NCBI GenBank assembly: GCA_001586965.3
Contig: LUCW03002069.1
Span: 1 to 31,354 of the forward strand
Reading direction: 5' to 3'
Source: Sphaeroforma sirkka
Lineage: Eukaryota; Opisthokonta; Ichthyosporea; Ichthyophonida
DNA length: 31,354 nt
The notes under the pieces are model-generated. The model saw nothing but the letters and a program-made list of their open reading frames with translations. It had not been told where the DNA came from and did no database searches. Positions 1 to 9,360 of the stretch are shown here, piece by piece. The stretch's first letter is position 1. The number at the start of each line of letters is the position of its first letter. Position numbers and translations under genes: made by a program.

Positions 1-819
1 ATTCCCTGTCATTCATGACCCTTTCCGCATTCCGGCTTGTCTCTCTGCTCTTTAATCATTGCGGCGCTATTATATTTTATTTTTTGCATCTTCAATTTTA
101 TGTGGTAGGTCACTCTGGCACATATTTGGACCATATTCACAATTCAAATCAATGTCCGTCTCTGCACCTCTATTTTTGCACTTCCTGACGGTTAGCTTTC
201 ATATCACATCCTGCTGCGATAGAATATTTCATGGCTTCAGGCGCATACCATCACCGTCCTGTTGACGACTGCAGTTTGGTGCAACAGCTGGTGATGCGCA
301 ATATTTCAAACCTCATTTATGCTATACTTTTGTCTTTTCTTGATCTCACTTTCTTTCTACTTGCGTGCTTGCTTCGTAATCCGGTTCTTCTCGTGTTTTC
401 CTTGCTTCAGTTTTTAGATAATACTACCATTGTCTTACATTTCAATTGGTGTCATCATTACTATGTCTTCAGCACATTAAATTACTGAGTTAGCTTTCTC
501 TGCCTTGATGAGTAGATATTTTTCTCTGTATCCTGTTGGGTACATGAATTCACTTCTATTTTCTTAATTTTAGCCGCCTCCTTTGTTTTCTTAACCTCGA
601 CTTCAAATGTTGCCCATTTCTCACTGCCTGATATCGTCGATCATGCTCCGTTTCCGACGCTTCAAGCTTAAAATAAACATTCAGTAATATCGCTTTCCTC
701 TGATCTAAATTTTCCTTACATTTTGCGCCTTGCTTTCCCTTGGCTTCCGGTACCTTCGTGTACCACGGCGGAATGGCTAAAAAAAGCCATTTCTCTACTT
801 CACGATGCTCTGTGTATTC
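1..819. other. Intergenic sequence, no gene recognised
   Basis: The plus strand is T- and C-rich, with many short pyrimidine runs such as ttctttctac. Two short overlapping open frames (about 68 and 85 codons, between 59 and 488) exist, but they show no recognisable domain and resemble random open frames in T-rich DNA (hydrophobic F/L/S-rich translations). Two small inverted repeats lie close together near the right end: GGTAC 749-753 with GTACC 760-764, and AATGGCT 772-778 with AGCCATT 785-791 around an all-A loop. No promoter, splice or RNA-gene signal is convincing. It could be intron or intergenic DNA. Confidence 0.6.
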
Positions 820-1305
820 TTCCGAATCGGATATTTAATCATGAAATCAAAGTGATACTGTTCTTAGAATTAAGTTGATGTCCTTCTTTGGTACGCTTCG
901 GATATACCTTCAGCATCTTGACACCCTGGACGACCCTGTCAGCAAAATTGTAGTTTTTGTTAAATGACACTGTCGATTAAACCACTATAATAAAAGATTT
1001 GCCAAACCTGAAGAATGTAAAAGGGGCATAGAATTCACGCCTTCCGGGTTGGAAAGATTCATTAGATAAAATGGCTTTTATCGGATGGAGTAGACTATGA
1101 TATCCTTTAAAAAAGTTTTCAGAATATCAAAATTTGCCTATCAGTAGCCCAGCACTAATAAAAAAAAAAAGTAGAGTTCATTGTCTCATCCGCCTGTCAC
1201 CCTTGCGGATAGTAAAAAGACATCGTGGCAGGTAAACCTTTACTTACAGGGCAGAACTGATTGAATTTTCCAGCCATATCAGGTTTCGGACATCATCGTG
1301 GCAGG
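820..1305. repeat. Diverged duplication, copy 1
   Basis: This segment aligns collinearly with about 1385-1790. Matching landmarks are aagttg at 872 (second copy 1431), cctggacg with cctgaacg further on, tgtcgattaa at 971 (agtcgattaa at 1531), a shared gattcatt..ggctt block around 1067, cagtagccca at 1142 (cagtagtcca at 1661) and catcgtgg at 1221 (1734). Offsets fall from about 560 to about 513 bp, so indels have built up since duplication. Identity is modest by eye, so the event is old. It could be two insertions of the same ancient mobile element rather than a local tandem duplication. No coding potential is visible. Confidence 0.65.
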
Positions 1306-1312
1306 AAACAAG
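1221..1312. repeat. Local 73-bp sub-duplication inside copy 1
   Basis: The string catcgtggcagg occurs at 1221 and again at 1294. Both are followed by a similar run containing ctgattgaa and then a c(a/t)tc..catat/ctacatgagg-like stretch. This is a secondary, partly decayed tandem step of about 73 bp within the larger repeat; copy 2 has the catcgtggca block only once (1734). Confidence 0.5.
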
Positions 1313-1384
1313 TATATATCTGATTGAACTCTTCATCTACATGAGGTTAAACTTCCTTGTGACTTTATTATTTCTTCGGATTGA

Positions 1385-1790
1385 CCAACTTGAATCAAGT
1401 ATTTAAAAGCGAAGCAGTTTTTTTAGGATCAAGTTGGTATACTTTCCCCTTCGAATACGCATTTTAATAGCTTTTTTGGCTTCCTGAACGGCCTTTCAGG
1501 ATAAATTGAAGCTTGAATACATGATGTTACAGTCGATTAATATTGCTAAAGTATCAAACTCACAACTGTCGGTGATTCATTGGGCTATACGGCTTCTGTC
1601 CAAAAGAGTGGACTTCAGATGCCATTTAAAATGTTTTTTAAAATACCAAAACTCGCCTGTCAGTAGTCCAGGTTAAATAATCTCTCAGAGCGCCTCATCT
1701 CTTCTTTACCTCTGCGATTAGTTGAAAAAAAATCATCGTGGCAAAAGAAAAAAAAATCGTTTCCAGGACAGGATCGATTGAAGACTTCGT
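1385..1790. repeat. Diverged duplication, copy 2
   Basis: This is the partner of 820-1305, in the same orientation. The shared order of landmarks runs from aatcaag near 1393, aagttgg at 1431, cctgaacggcc near 1484, agtcgattaa at 1531, gattcattggg near 1576, cagtagtcca at 1661 to atcatcgtgg at 1732 and cgattgaag near 1784. It carries independent indels and A-runs (for example 1726-1732 and 1746-1755). It has no open frame of note, so it is best read as an old non-coding duplicate or the second copy of an unnamed repeat family. Confidence 0.65.
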
Positions 1791-2146
1791 ACACAGTATT
1801 GAACAGAAAGGCATCAAACTTTGCTATTGTGTGAAAACCTGTGCGCTGTATATTTGATCTGAAAGGTTAGTACATGCATGTACAGTATTTGGGAGGCTTT
1901 CACTATGACAACTAACTTTTCCCGACTATCAATTGCCCCTTTAAATGTACAAAAACTACTCATTTCGGAACACTTTCAAAACCTGTGTAGCATCGTTTGG
2001 CTAAAAAATACTGTCAGCATTGACTTTTCTTTCAGATAAAATCTAGCTCACAGCGTAGAAATTTGTTTAACTCGCTTTTGTCTTATAGTACTGTCCACGG
2101 CTACGGCATTCGTCCACCTTCCGCTTTCAAATCGGTCGGCTGTGAT
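1791..2146. other. Intergenic sequence with one perfect 14-bp palindrome
   Basis: I see no gene here. The only clear structure is GTACATGCATGTAC at 1870-1883, a perfect 14-bp palindrome in otherwise ordinary AT-rich DNA. Confidence 0.55.
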
Positions 2147-2209
2147 TTTGTCATCGTTTTGTCATCGTTTGTTGTCATCGTTTGTTGTCATCGTTGTTGT
2201 CATCGTTTT
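2147..2209 (+). repeat. GTCATCG minisatellite, five copies
   Basis: Five exact copies of GTCATCG start at 2150, 2161, 2174, 2187 and 2199, separated by T-rich linkers (tttt, tttgtt, tttgtt, ttgtt). Spacing is therefore 11, 13, 13 and 12 bp. This is a short variable-linker minisatellite. It is unrelated in sequence to the large satellite on the right. Confidence 0.9.
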
Positions 2210-2448
2210 CCGTGAACATTCGCCTTCTTGAGTTTTATCCCAGACACTGCGAAAATAACGATGAGTCGTATAAACAAACTTGTTTGGTTTATGAACGAAC
2301 ATCTGAAGTCCTCGATGGTAAGACAAAAAAACCGAATACGAACTAAACAGCACCAACCATATCAAAAAATCGAAATTGAGTTGTGCCTTTCATTAGGTTA
2401 TGGCTTTTCAAATGTTTTTTAATCATGGCCCACCGGGTTGCGCTAGCT
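2210..2448. other. Intergenic sequence, no gene recognised
   Basis: Short overlapping open frames on both strands (64-67 codons) cover this stretch, but neither shows a domain, and the minus-strand one simply reads through the GTCATCG minisatellite. Nothing else is supported. Confidence 0.5.
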
Positions 2449-2545
2449 CAGGGGATGGGAAATGACTTTGAAGTTGGGATATGATTTCAGGGCTAGGGTG
2501 AAACGTTGAGGCTGGGATATGAATATGAGACTAGGGATGGAACTC
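2449..2545 (+). repeat. 39-bp G-rich imperfect tandem repeat, about 2.5 copies
   Basis: Copies begin at about 2449 (caggggatggga), 2488 (cagggctagggtg) and 2527 (gagactagggatgg). Within copies, gggatatga occurs at 2476 and 2514. The stretch is purine-rich and has several GGG runs, but their spacing (gaps of up to about 18 nt) makes a stable G-quadruplex unlikely. Just before it, TAGCTCAGGGG (2444-2454) resembles a Pol III A box, and a run of 14 A lies at 2554-2567, so a decayed retroposed fragment is possible. No B box was found. Confidence 0.7.
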
Positions 2546-2567
2546 TGCCGTGCAAAAAAAAAAAAAA

Positions 2568-3224
2568 TAACCGAGGTCACTGCACAGCAGAATAGTATAT
2601 GAGACATATTCAGTCAAACGAGTCATCGCAATGTTGACATGACTGTATATACTTTCTTAGTACAGAAGGCGCATGATATTGTGTTATTATCGATAAACAT
2701 ACAAATATACGATTCGATTGAAAGGCACCGTGCTATTCAGAATCTCTCGATGTAGTGCAGTTTCGTAAACAAAGCATCTTCGTAAAATCGGTATGAATGT
2801 TGCAATATATATCATGCTGTAAATATCGGTCTCTTAAGGCGGTATAAACATCTTAGAGCTACTAAACGTAATAAAATCTTAAAGTCTTTTAATGTTTTTT
2901 AAGTATACGAATTTTAGTCTGGTAATAAAGTTAGGTATGCCTCATAGAAATCAGCAATACTCTGGGGATTGTAAGGCTGAGACATTGCCTATATATCATC
3001 CTCCCAGTACTGATTTCGCCGAAGGGATTTTATTTTTTGTTTTCGTTATCGTTATCGTCGAAACTAGTATTACTTGTTTCGTCGCACGAATACTAAAACT
3101 AGTAAAATCTATATTTAGAATAAAAAAAAGTAAAAAAAGTAAAAAAATATCTTGATGTCCTTAGTTATTGTCTTAACCAATAACTGTCCACTTATCAAGA
3201 ATTACCGACTTGCCATCATCAGAC
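2568..3224. other. Intergenic sequence, no gene recognised
   Basis: The longest open frame in the left flank is here (2892-3155, 87 codons). Its translation has one hydrophobic stretch (around residues 46-56) and ends in a lysine-rich low-complexity tail from the aaaaagt repeats at 3122-3147. I see no start context, splice signal or domain that supports a real gene, and a low-complexity end is typical of chance open frames. It is listed as non-coding. Confidence 0.5.
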
Positions 3225-3315
3225 TGGCACATCTGGTTGGCTGAGCGGAGGTCAAACTAGGTAACCATTAAGGGTCTCTAGAAACCTATGTTCGGTTGAG
3301 CCATCTCGCTACTGA
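3225..3315 (-). mobile_element. Possible tRNA-derived SINE head (Pol III A and B boxes)
   Basis: Read on the minus strand, TGGCTCAACCG (3303-3293) fits the tRNA A-box pattern TRGCNNARYNGG. AGTTTGACCTC (3258-3248) is a near match to the B box RGTTCRANYCC. They are 34 nt apart, close to the natural A-B spacing in tRNA genes. No full cloverleaf is evident, so this is not a functional tRNA gene. SINE heads typically keep just these two promoter boxes while the arms decay. The 3' body and tail cannot be delimited from one copy. The plus strand also has an A-box-like string (tggctgagcgg) but no matching B box. Confidence 0.35.
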
Positions 3316-3327
3316 AGTATTCAGATG

Positions 3328-3379
3328 TATATTTTGGAGTGTTTATCTAGGTCTCTTAATAGACCTACTCCAAATATAC
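3328..3379. repeat. Two-tier hairpin (inverted repeat)
   Basis: The outer arms are gtatattttggagt (3328-3340/41) and actccaaatatac (3367-3379), complementary over 13 bp apart from one bulged T. Inside them, AGGTCT (3349-3354) pairs with AGACCT (3361-3366) around a 6-nt loop cttaat. An 8-nt bulge (3341-3348) separates the tiers on the 5' side. The total is about 19 bp of pairing in 52 nt, more than expected by chance. It could be the core of a small palindromic element or a structured RNA. It lies 13 bp from the possible SINE. Confidence 0.7.
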
Positions 3380-3497
3380 TCTTTGGCCTTGTTCACAGTC
3401 CCTTTAATGGGTCGGGGCCAAAATATCTGATTTGTAAAATGGAAAAGGTACTTGTAAATAGAACCGTTAAAAACCAATTAATACTCGTGCTTTTAAT

Positions 3498-3534
3498 AGT
3501 ACGTTTATAATTTACGTACTGCTTAAGAGTACGT
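3498..3534. repeat. AGTACGT inverted and direct repeat
   Basis: AGTACGT occurs at 3498-3504 and 3528-3534 in direct orientation (followed by ttata and ttatt), and its complement ACGTACT lies between them at 3514-3520. The first pair forms a 7-bp stem with a 9-nt loop. No function can be assigned. Confidence 0.6.
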
Positions 3535-6500
3535 TTATTAACATAAGAGTCTAATGTGGAGGCCCGGCTATTACAACGCAGACATACACATAATTGTACC
3601 ATATTCACTAAATGGACTCCGTTGCCGTTACATTATTTGTTAACATATAGACATAGCTTCATGGACGACATTCGTAGGCCTTTCTGGATCTTTAATAACT
3701 CGTTGAAGCCCTTCGTCCATCTTTAACTGTTAGTCTACTTCCGTTCTTCCAAGCATAGCATGCATAGCCGCTTGAAGTACTGAAAAATTATCAAAGTGCT
3801 CACTCTACCTTCAATCATACATCATACAGGCTCAGATTATGTCCAAATCTATCAGACATCGTCAACATATCCTAAAGTTCAAACATCGCGGGACTCAAAA
3901 AATTCTTATAAAACTAGCGAGGATTTAGTCAAAACTGCGTAATTATCAGCCTTTGCCTTATTTTGAACCGGTAAAACGATGCATCCATGCGAGTGATATT
4001 TAGCGTAAAAGTTAGCTTTGCACGCCGTGACAACAAACATACACATACGCTATCCTCTAAAACGACAATACCGCTGAGCTTTCCGATAAGAAAAAGACAG
4101 AAACAGGTAATCAGTCTCGGTTCCACCAAGTTAAATTTTTCGAAACAAATGTTTCCACGAGGCTGCATCAGTTTTGTGTATTATGTCCTGTTTTAATATG
4201 CGACGTCAAGTTTGACACATTTATAGCAAACTAGGTGGTAATCGTCGGTAATCATCTTCGCCGCTCATTAGTACTACTTCATATGCAAAATGTTGACACT
4301 ATGATAGAGAAACGGGGGTTGGCTTAATAAATGCAGACCTCAGATGATGACACCCTTTCCGTATTGTGAAAGATTGATTTTTGGTAAATATTACCAACTC
4401 TTTACCCCCCTGTAGCCCACGAAGATGTCAATAAGCAACTGCTGTCCATCGTCGAATCTGTTGATGAAGATACTCGCTTTTATATAGTTCTATTTACTTG
4501 GGCAATATTATATCTCCGAGATCTACCGTGTTATGCTGACCCAGTAAACAATATCCCGAGGTTGCCAATATTGACTATGCAAGTTTATTAAAATCTTCAG
4601 TGGCCAGCGCCAAGCCCTTGCCACAACAAATACGGCCTCTGTCAGTGTACAATACAGTACCATAATAAATGACTCCACGCTGGGCTTCATGAATATTCTA
4701 AAATTTGACCGGGTCGGAAGACATTCATTCACTTGTAGTCATGATATGATAGCCAGCCTTTAATATACGTGATTGAGTCAGAGGTGAACATGAGGGAAAA
4801 CTTAGCTAAGAATAAGAAAGGATGGGCTATTGTTGGACTCTCATACCACATACGTACTTTTGCTGATCTTACACTTAGAAGTAAAATTTTTGTAGCCATG
4901 TAATTAAAAAAGTAATATGGACATTGCTTTAATTTCTGTATCTCAGGGAAGGAACTTTTGTTTAAATGTTTTTTATTAGAAATGAACCATTTTGAGAATC
5001 ATTAACGACTTCTACTATTCATATATATTGACTTGGCGATAAAGCGGCATTCAAATTTGCATTTGTGACAGAATCACCGTCTTTTTACCAACGCACCCCT
5101 TCTGTACCTCGTCAAAGTATAGTGGAAGAAATATTACTGACAGCCGCGTCCATGGCTCAGTAAAGTCCGGACCAAGAAGACAATAGTACTAGGCAAAAGG
5201 AATCTGATGATCGTATTGAGCTGAGCGGTGTATGTGTCTGAGCGTGTTTCAGTTTGTTTTGATACACGGCGGATAGGGATATTATCATATACTTTAATTT
5301 GGGGTAAGTTGTTATTTGTCTACATGCGCATCAGGCTTCATATTCGTTAGAAAGGTACTGGGAAGATTAAAGGAAAGTTGGGATTGTCGAACTGCCGCGA
5401 GAAGCTAGGGACGAGAGATACAACGATGGAGAACATACGTGCGTTATTTACTCACTGCTGATGATCAAACTATTTGCTGGTAAAGAGAAACTAACATCTT
5501 TTTTTTCATAGCGGAAGACATCCTATAGAAGTAGGTAATAACATGGAAAAAATCGTGATACATGATCCAAATGGCCTGTACTTTCCCAAGCCTTTTCACC
5601 GACGAAGAGCGACTAGTTTGTACGCCTACTCGATATATTCAAATCATGATTACTTAACGTTTGTGGAATAAACGATGAACCTGAATATGGAACTGAAAGT
5701 GAGTAAACCACACTTATTGCAATTGAATCAAGAAAAACGCAGCGGAACTTGATAACACGAATTGAAAAGGCCAGACATTCCGTCATATTCATAGTGTATA
5801 TCGCGATGCTCGCGGCAATATACAGAAAGTAAAGACGTGTAGGAGCAGCCCAAATGCCACCCATATTCAATTGAAATTGCTATTCGTGGACAGAATGGTG
5901 TTGTATCTTCGGCATTCAGACTTGACTGGCATGACAACTGAGTAAGCTTGTCTATATTTTTTTCAAAACTTGCCTTTATATAGATACAGCCCGCTATCTA
6001 TTCATATCAACTCGGAGAGAGTTGGAAGGCATACTCACCAACAGAGCGGATGGCTTAAATAAGATTATCAAACTTTCATTAGTTTTGTTACCATCCAGGA
6101 AGAGCAAAATCGACTTGCGTTGCAATGTGATACGCAAGTTATAGCGAAAGAATAATGCGAGGCAGTCAAAAGACCTTCCGGCTTCTGGTCAGTTGAAATG
6201 TGGGACGATTTTGATCGATCTCAAGTTTAAATTACGGTACATTTTCACTAAGAAGTATCACTGACCAACGAGCTGTGATTCGTTGCAAACATTATGATGG
6301 CTTAGTGCTTCGAACAAACTTGTCAGTTTACACTAGGCTTGCAATTGAGACGATGTTAGGCATAGAGACGTTGCAAGTTGCTCTATGACGCAATCTTTGG
6401 AAGCTGCAACAAGATTGTCATGAAAGTGTACATAAACCAGCTGCATTCCTCGTAACACCAGAAAATGAAGCTATCTCGAGCGAAATCGTGTGCATGAGCA

Positions 6501-6736
6501 ATTGAAGCTGAATTAGGCGGATTAATGACAGAGTAAATACAATACAGTCAATAGGACCCTATGGCAACTTGCGGAGCTTTCAAGAAGTTTTTTTTTTTGA
6601 AACGTTGTTTGCAAAGCGTACTAAATGTAAATTGCTACGTGTACTGTCGGAGTGCGAATATAATTCCACACCTTTGTACGCGCCAAGAGAGAGCTGAAGG
6701 CCTACAAGAGGTGAAATTTGACACGAGTCGAAGCAC
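3535..6736. other. 3.2 kb of unique intergenic sequence, no gene recognised
   Basis: No open frame exceeds about 85 codons and none has a recognisable domain. Overlapping short frames on opposite strands (for example around 3929-4196 and 5613-5937) look like chance. I find no rRNA, tRNA, transposon terminus or tandem array. Simple features are T-runs at about 5501-5508 and 6588-6598. Sequence composition is even and AT-rich, and CpG dinucleotides are common. This is plausibly ordinary intergenic DNA or the inside of a large intron. Confidence 0.55.
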
Positions 6737-6804
6737 GATTAACCAGTATTCAAGAATGACGGACAAGGAAAATTCAGATTAGACAGTTTTATCCCTGTCC
6801 GATT
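6737..6804 (+). repeat. Degenerate, truncated first satellite unit (left boundary)
   Basis: The string gattaaccagtatt at 6737 resembles the unit core gattaaacagtttt. The next core (gattagacag) comes only 40 bp later at 6777, so the boundary unit appears to lack the tccctatcc-to-cgcaac section. The following half-unit has gacggacaaggaaaatt in place of aacggaccagaaaatt and gtataccc in place of gtatgccc. No target-site duplication or mobile-element end is visible at the junction. Confidence 0.6.
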
Positions 6805-9360
6805 GTATACCCTACATCACGCAACTAACGGACCAGAAAATTCAGATTAAACAGTTTTATCCCTATTCGATTGTATGCCCTACATCACGCAACTAACGGA
6901 CCAGAAAATTCAGATTAAACAGTTTTATCCCTATCCGAATTTATGCCCCTACATCACGCAACTAACGGACCAGAAATTTCAGATTAAACAGTTTTATCCC
7001 TATCCGATTGTATGCCCTACAACACGCAACTCACGGACCAGAAAATTCAGATTAAACAGTTTTATCCCTATCCGAATGTATGCCCTACATCACGCAACTA
7101 ACGGACCAGAAATTTCATATTAAACAGTTTTATCCCTATTCGATTGTATGCCCTACATCACACAACTAACGGACCAGAAAATTCAGATCAAACTGTTTTA
7201 TCCCTATCCGATTTTATGCCCTACATACACGCAACTAACGGACCAGAAAATTCAGATTAAACAGTTTTATCCCTATCCGATTCTATGCCCTACATCACGC
7301 TACTAACGGACTAGAAAAATCAGATTAAACAGTTTTATCCCTATCCGATTGTATGCCCTATATCACGCAACTAACGGACCAGAAAATTCAGATTAAACAG
7401 TTTTATCCCTATCCGATTGTATGCCCTACATCACGCAACAAACGGACCAGAAAATTCAGATCAAACTGTTTTATCCCTATCCGATTTTATGCCCTACATC
7501 ACGCAACTAACGGACCAGAAAAAATCGGATTAAACAGTTTCATCCCTATCCGATTGTATGCCCTACATCAACCAACTAACGGACTAGAAGATTCAGATTA
7601 AACAGTTTTATCCTATCCGATTGTATGCCCTACATCACGCAACTAACGGACCATAATATTTAGAATAAACTGTTTTATCCCTATCCGATTGTATGCCCTA
7701 CATCACGCAACTAACGGACTAGAAGATTCAGATTAAACAGATTTATCCCTATCCGAATTTATGCCCTACATCACGCAACTAACGGACCAGAAAATTTAGA
7801 ATAAACTGTTTTATCCCTATCCGATTGTATGCCCTACATCACGCAACTAACGGACCAGAAAATTTAGAATAAACTGTTTTATCCCTATCCGATTGTATGC
7901 CCTACATCACGCAACTAACGGACCAGAAAATTCAGATTAAACAGTTTTATCCCTATCCGATTGTATGCCCTACATCACGCAACCTACAGACCAGAAAATT
8001 CAGATCAAACTGTTTTATCCTATCCGATTGTATGCCCTACATCACGCAACTAACGGACCAGAAAATTCAGATTAAACAGTTTTATCCCTATCCGATTGTA
8101 TGCCCTACATCACGCAACTAACGGACCAGAAAATTCAGATTAAACAGTTTTATCCCTATCCGATTGTATGCCCTACATCACGCAACTAACGGACCAAAAA
8201 AATTCAGATTAAACTGTTTTATCCTATCCGATTGTATGCCTACATCATCACGCAACTAACGGACCAGAAAATTCAGATTAAACTGTTTTATCCTATCCGA
8301 TTGTATGCCCTACATCACGCAACTAACGGACCAGAAAATTCAGATTAAACAGTTTTATCCCTATCCGATTGTATGCCCTACATCACGCAACTAACGGACT
8401 AGAAGATTCAGATTAAACAGTTTTATCCCTATCCGATTGTATGCCCTACATCACGCAACTAACGGACCAGAAAATTCAGAATAAACTGTTTTATCCTATC
8501 CGATTGTATGCCCTACATCACGCAACTAACGGACCAGAAAATTCAGATTAAACAGTTTTATCCTATCCGATTGTATGCCCTACATCACGCAACTAACGGA
8601 CCAGAAAATTCAGATTAAACAGTTTTATCCTATCCGATTGTATGCCCTACATCACGCAACTAACGGACCAGAAAATTCAGATTAAACTGTTTTATCCCTA
8701 TCCGATTGTATGCCCTACATCACGCAACTAACGGACCAGAAAATTCAGATAAACTGTTTTATCCCTATCCGATTGTATGCCCTACATCACGCAACTAACG
8801 GACCAGAAAATTTAGAATAAACTGTTTTATCCTATCCGATTGTATGCCCTACATCACGCAACTAACGGACCAGAAAATTCAGATTAAACAGTTTTATCCC
8901 TATCCGATTGTATGCCCTACATCACGCAACTAACGGACCAGAAAATTCAGATCAAACTGTTTTATCCCTATCCGATTGTATGCCCTACATCACGCAACTA
9001 ACGGACCAGAAAATTCAGATTAAACAGTTTTATCCTATCCGATTGTATGCCCTACATCACGCAACTAACGGACCAGAAGATTCAGATTAAACAGTTTTAT
9101 CCCTATCCGATTGTATGCCCTACATCACGCAACTAACGGACCAGAAAATTTAGAATAAACTGTTTTATCCCTATCCGATTGTATGCCCTACATCACGCAA
9201 CTAACGGACCAGAAAATTCAGATTAAACAGTTTTATCCTATCCGATTGTATGCCCTACATCACGCAACTAACGGACCAGAAAATTTAGAATAAACTGTTT
9301 TATCCTATCCGATTTATGCCCTACATCCGCAACTAACGGACTAGAAGATTCAGATTAATG
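6805..9360 (+). repeat. Diverged left margin of the satellite
   Basis: Units here carry many private substitutions seen rarely or never further right: attcga for atccga, gaattta/gattttatg for gattgtatg, aacacgcaactcacgg (about 7021), cacacaact (about 7160), cgctactaacggactag (about 7298), caaccaacta (about 7569), ataatattt (about 7652) and aacctacagacc (about 7981). Two variants are confined to this zone: cagatcaaactg (near 7185, 7458, 8002, 8949) and ggactagaagattcag (near 7583, 7715, 8395, 9337). This is the pattern expected at the edge of an array, where unequal exchange homogenises less efficiently. Confidence 0.9.

Noticed and set aside
59..488. Overlapping short open frames as genes
   Set aside because: Hydrophobic, low-complexity translations typical of T-rich DNA, with no domain or signal support.
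2450..2540. G-quadruplex
   Set aside because: Several GGG runs exist, but two of the gaps between them are about 13-18 nt, too long for a confident stable structure.
2892..3155. Small membrane protein of 87 residues
   Set aside because: A single hydrophobic stretch with a lysine-rich low-complexity tail from simple A-rich repeats, with no family resemblance or gene signals; most likely a chance open frame.
3235..3265. Plus-strand tRNA gene (tggctgagcgg)
   Set aside because: The A-box-like string lacks a suitable B box and a foldable acceptor stem on the plus strand; the minus-strand reading fits better.
6561..6782. 73-codon open frame running into the satellite
   Set aside because: It begins in unique DNA with a poly-T-encoded FFF run and ends at the first satellite TAG; no domain, probably chance.
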